Below are positions 4,935 to 5,986 of a DNA stretch of 5,986 nucleotides, piece after piece. The stretch is taken from positions 1 through 5,986 of the forward strand of contig DITH01000019.1 of NCBI GenBank assembly GCA_002422745.1. The letters run 5' to 3'. Positions within the stretch are counted from its first letter, which is position 1. The number at the start of each line of letters is the position of its first letter. The DNA is from Alphaproteobacteria bacterium UBA6189. Lineage in GTDB: Bacteria; Pseudomonadota; Alphaproteobacteria; Rickettsiales; UBA3002. Made by a program: the position numbers and the translations under genes. The notes under the pieces were generated by a model, which was given only the letters and a program-made list of their open reading frames with translations, was not told the DNA's origin and made no database searches.

Positions 4935-5986
4935 ATGCGAAAAATACTGCTCTGGCTTCTGCTGATCCTGCTGCTGGCAGGCATGGCGCTGTGGTTTAGC
5001 GCCAGCCGCATTGCCGAGCGGGGGCTGGATTATGCCTTGGCGCGGTATAACATTCCCGTGCAATCCTACCGCTTGGCTAAGCTCGGCAACGAGCAATTGG
5101 TCTTTACCGACCTGGTACTTGGCGACGAAGGCGAACTTAAAGCAGCCCGTGCCGAAGTGGATATTTCCTGGGAGGGGCGACGGCCCGCCGCCTACCGCGT
5201 GAGACTCTACGGGGTGGATGTGCATGCGCGCCTCATTGGCCATCATGTTGAACTTGGTGGCGTCGAGCGGTTCTGGCAGGCATCAGGCGGTACGCTGCCC
5301 GATAGTCCGGTGACGTTACTTCATCTCAGTGGCGATGCCATCGTCGACTATCGACCTGACGGCAGCCTTGTGGTAACGAGTGATGCGCTACGACTAACTG
5401 CGCAGCGAGAAGGCGAGAAACTGCTGGCACTACCCTTGGTGATCGGTGGCGAGCTGGTCGGAAAAATGACCAAAGAATTGCGCGTAAGCGGCACCGTGCA
5501 GGATAAGCGCAAACGGCTTAACGGAACATTCACGGGGCAATTCGATACAGCCGCTGCGCAAGGCACGATCGCTTGGCAGCTTGCCCCATTTCGCCTGGCG
5601 CCCGGTGGCTTGACTCTCGCCGAGATCAGCCCGGCCATGGCACAGGATATGCCGACGTTCCCGATGCGGCTCAGCGCCCGCGGCAACCTGGAAATCCGCA
5701 ACGGTACCTGGCAGCTGCGACCCACCGTACAGTTTTTAGAACTTCCGCTTGAGACACTCCTCGCCGGGGTACTGGGCGAAGATGCGTTGGTAAAAGGCGC
5801 TATCACCGGTGCAGTGCCGCTCGAGGTAAGCGCAGCAAGCTGGCAATTGAAACCGTCGGTATTGCATAACAAAGGCGAGCTGCATTTGGCTGTGTCGCCA
5901 ACGGGACGTGCGGCGGCATTGGTCGAAAATCATCCGCAGGCCGATATGGTGCTCACGGCGCTGAGCAATTTCAAGGTCGATGAAAT
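4935..5986 (+). CDS. YdbH-like membrane-anchored protein, putative intermembrane lipid transport (partial)
   Basis: The frame is open from the ATG at 4935 to the right edge (350 codons). Residues 4-21 form one hydrophobic N-terminal segment (ILLWLLLILLLAGMALWF) after a basic start, an inner-membrane anchor leaving the rest in the periplasm. The body has many short alternating segments with no catalytic motif, like AsmA/TamB-type beta-groove proteins. The stretch GAITGAVPL (288-296), followed by GELHLAVSP and ALSNFKVDE near the edge, fits the C-terminal domain of the YdbH family (once labelled dicarboxylate transport). In E. coli YdbH acts with YnbE and YdbL as an envelope-spanning phospholipid bridge. 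Small ynbE- and ydbL-like genes would be expected just past the edge. The signature domain comes far earlier than in the roughly 880-residue E. coli protein, so this form may be compact. The start is the only ATG giving a complete anchor; the purine-rich GAAAAAGG ends just one base before it, so the ribosome binding site is unclear. It is divergent from pdxH across 74 bases. Confidence 0.72.
   Translation, partial: MRKILLWLLLILLLAGMALWFSASRIAERGLDYALARYNIPVQSYRLAKLGNEQLVFTDLVLGDEGELKAARAEVDISWEGRRPAAYRVRLYGVDVHARLIGHHVELGGVERFWQASGGTLPDSPVTLLHLSGDAIVDYRPDGSLVVTSDALRLTAQREGEKLLALPLVIGGELVGKMTKELRVSGTVQDKRKRLNGTFTGQFDTAAAQGTIAWQLAPFRLAPGGLTLAEISPAMAQDMPTFPMRLSARGNLEIRNGTWQLRPTVQFLELPLETLLAGVLGEDALVKGAITGAVPLEVSAASWQLKPSVLHNKGELHLAVSPTGRAAALVENHPQADMVLTALSNFKVDE

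Noticed and set aside
5348..5872. Open frame of 174 codons on the minus strand within the YdbH-like gene
   Set aside because: The product is a low-complexity Ser/Arg/Pro-rich shadow, while the opposite strand has a continuous frame with a membrane anchor and family motifs.

Overview
The window reads as a chromosomal segment of a flagellated alphaproteobacterium. The clearest sign is the 5' part of ctrA, the alphaproteobacterial cell-cycle response regulator, whose receiver domain is nearly colinear with the Caulobacter protein as I remember it. A TTAA-N7-TTAA site, the CtrA recognition sequence, lies in its own upstream region. GC content is about 60-63% in the flagellar genes by hand count. 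The genus cannot be fixed from sequence alone.

Layout from left to right. ctrA (minus strand, cut by the left edge) is preceded by a 180-bp AT-rich control region holding a well-formed promoter, one perfect CtrA box and one degenerate box. Next, also on the minus strand, is a YcgN/UPF0260-type cysteine-cluster protein. A 90-bp divergent gap follows with a GAAA-capped palindromic repeat. On the plus strand come a prepilin-like gene, then fliI and fliJ (flagellar export ATPase and its stalk/chaperone), then an unrecognised proline-rich lipoprotein gene; these last three overlap and look like one operon. pdxH (minus strand) ends three bases from the lipoprotein gene. Divergent from pdxH is the start of a YdbH-like membrane-anchored protein that runs off the right edge.

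Functionally, the left and centre join surface and motility functions to the cell-cycle regulator: CtrA controls flagellar and pilus genes in many alphaproteobacteria, and here it lies about 1.5 kb from a flagellar export operon and a pilin-like gene. No CtrA box is visible upstream of the pilin gene or fliI, so direct control of them by CtrA is not supported by this sequence.

I see no mobile element, CRISPR array or RNA gene, and no complete undescribed system. The best leads are a repeated motif (GACAA-N10-ATCTGTTAG) just before both the pilin and fliI start codons, an EF-hand-like loop in a low-GC pilin gene, a lipoprotein fused by overlap to the fliIJ operon, and a YdbH-type protein that appears unusually short. 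No intergenic stretch exceeds 300 bases.
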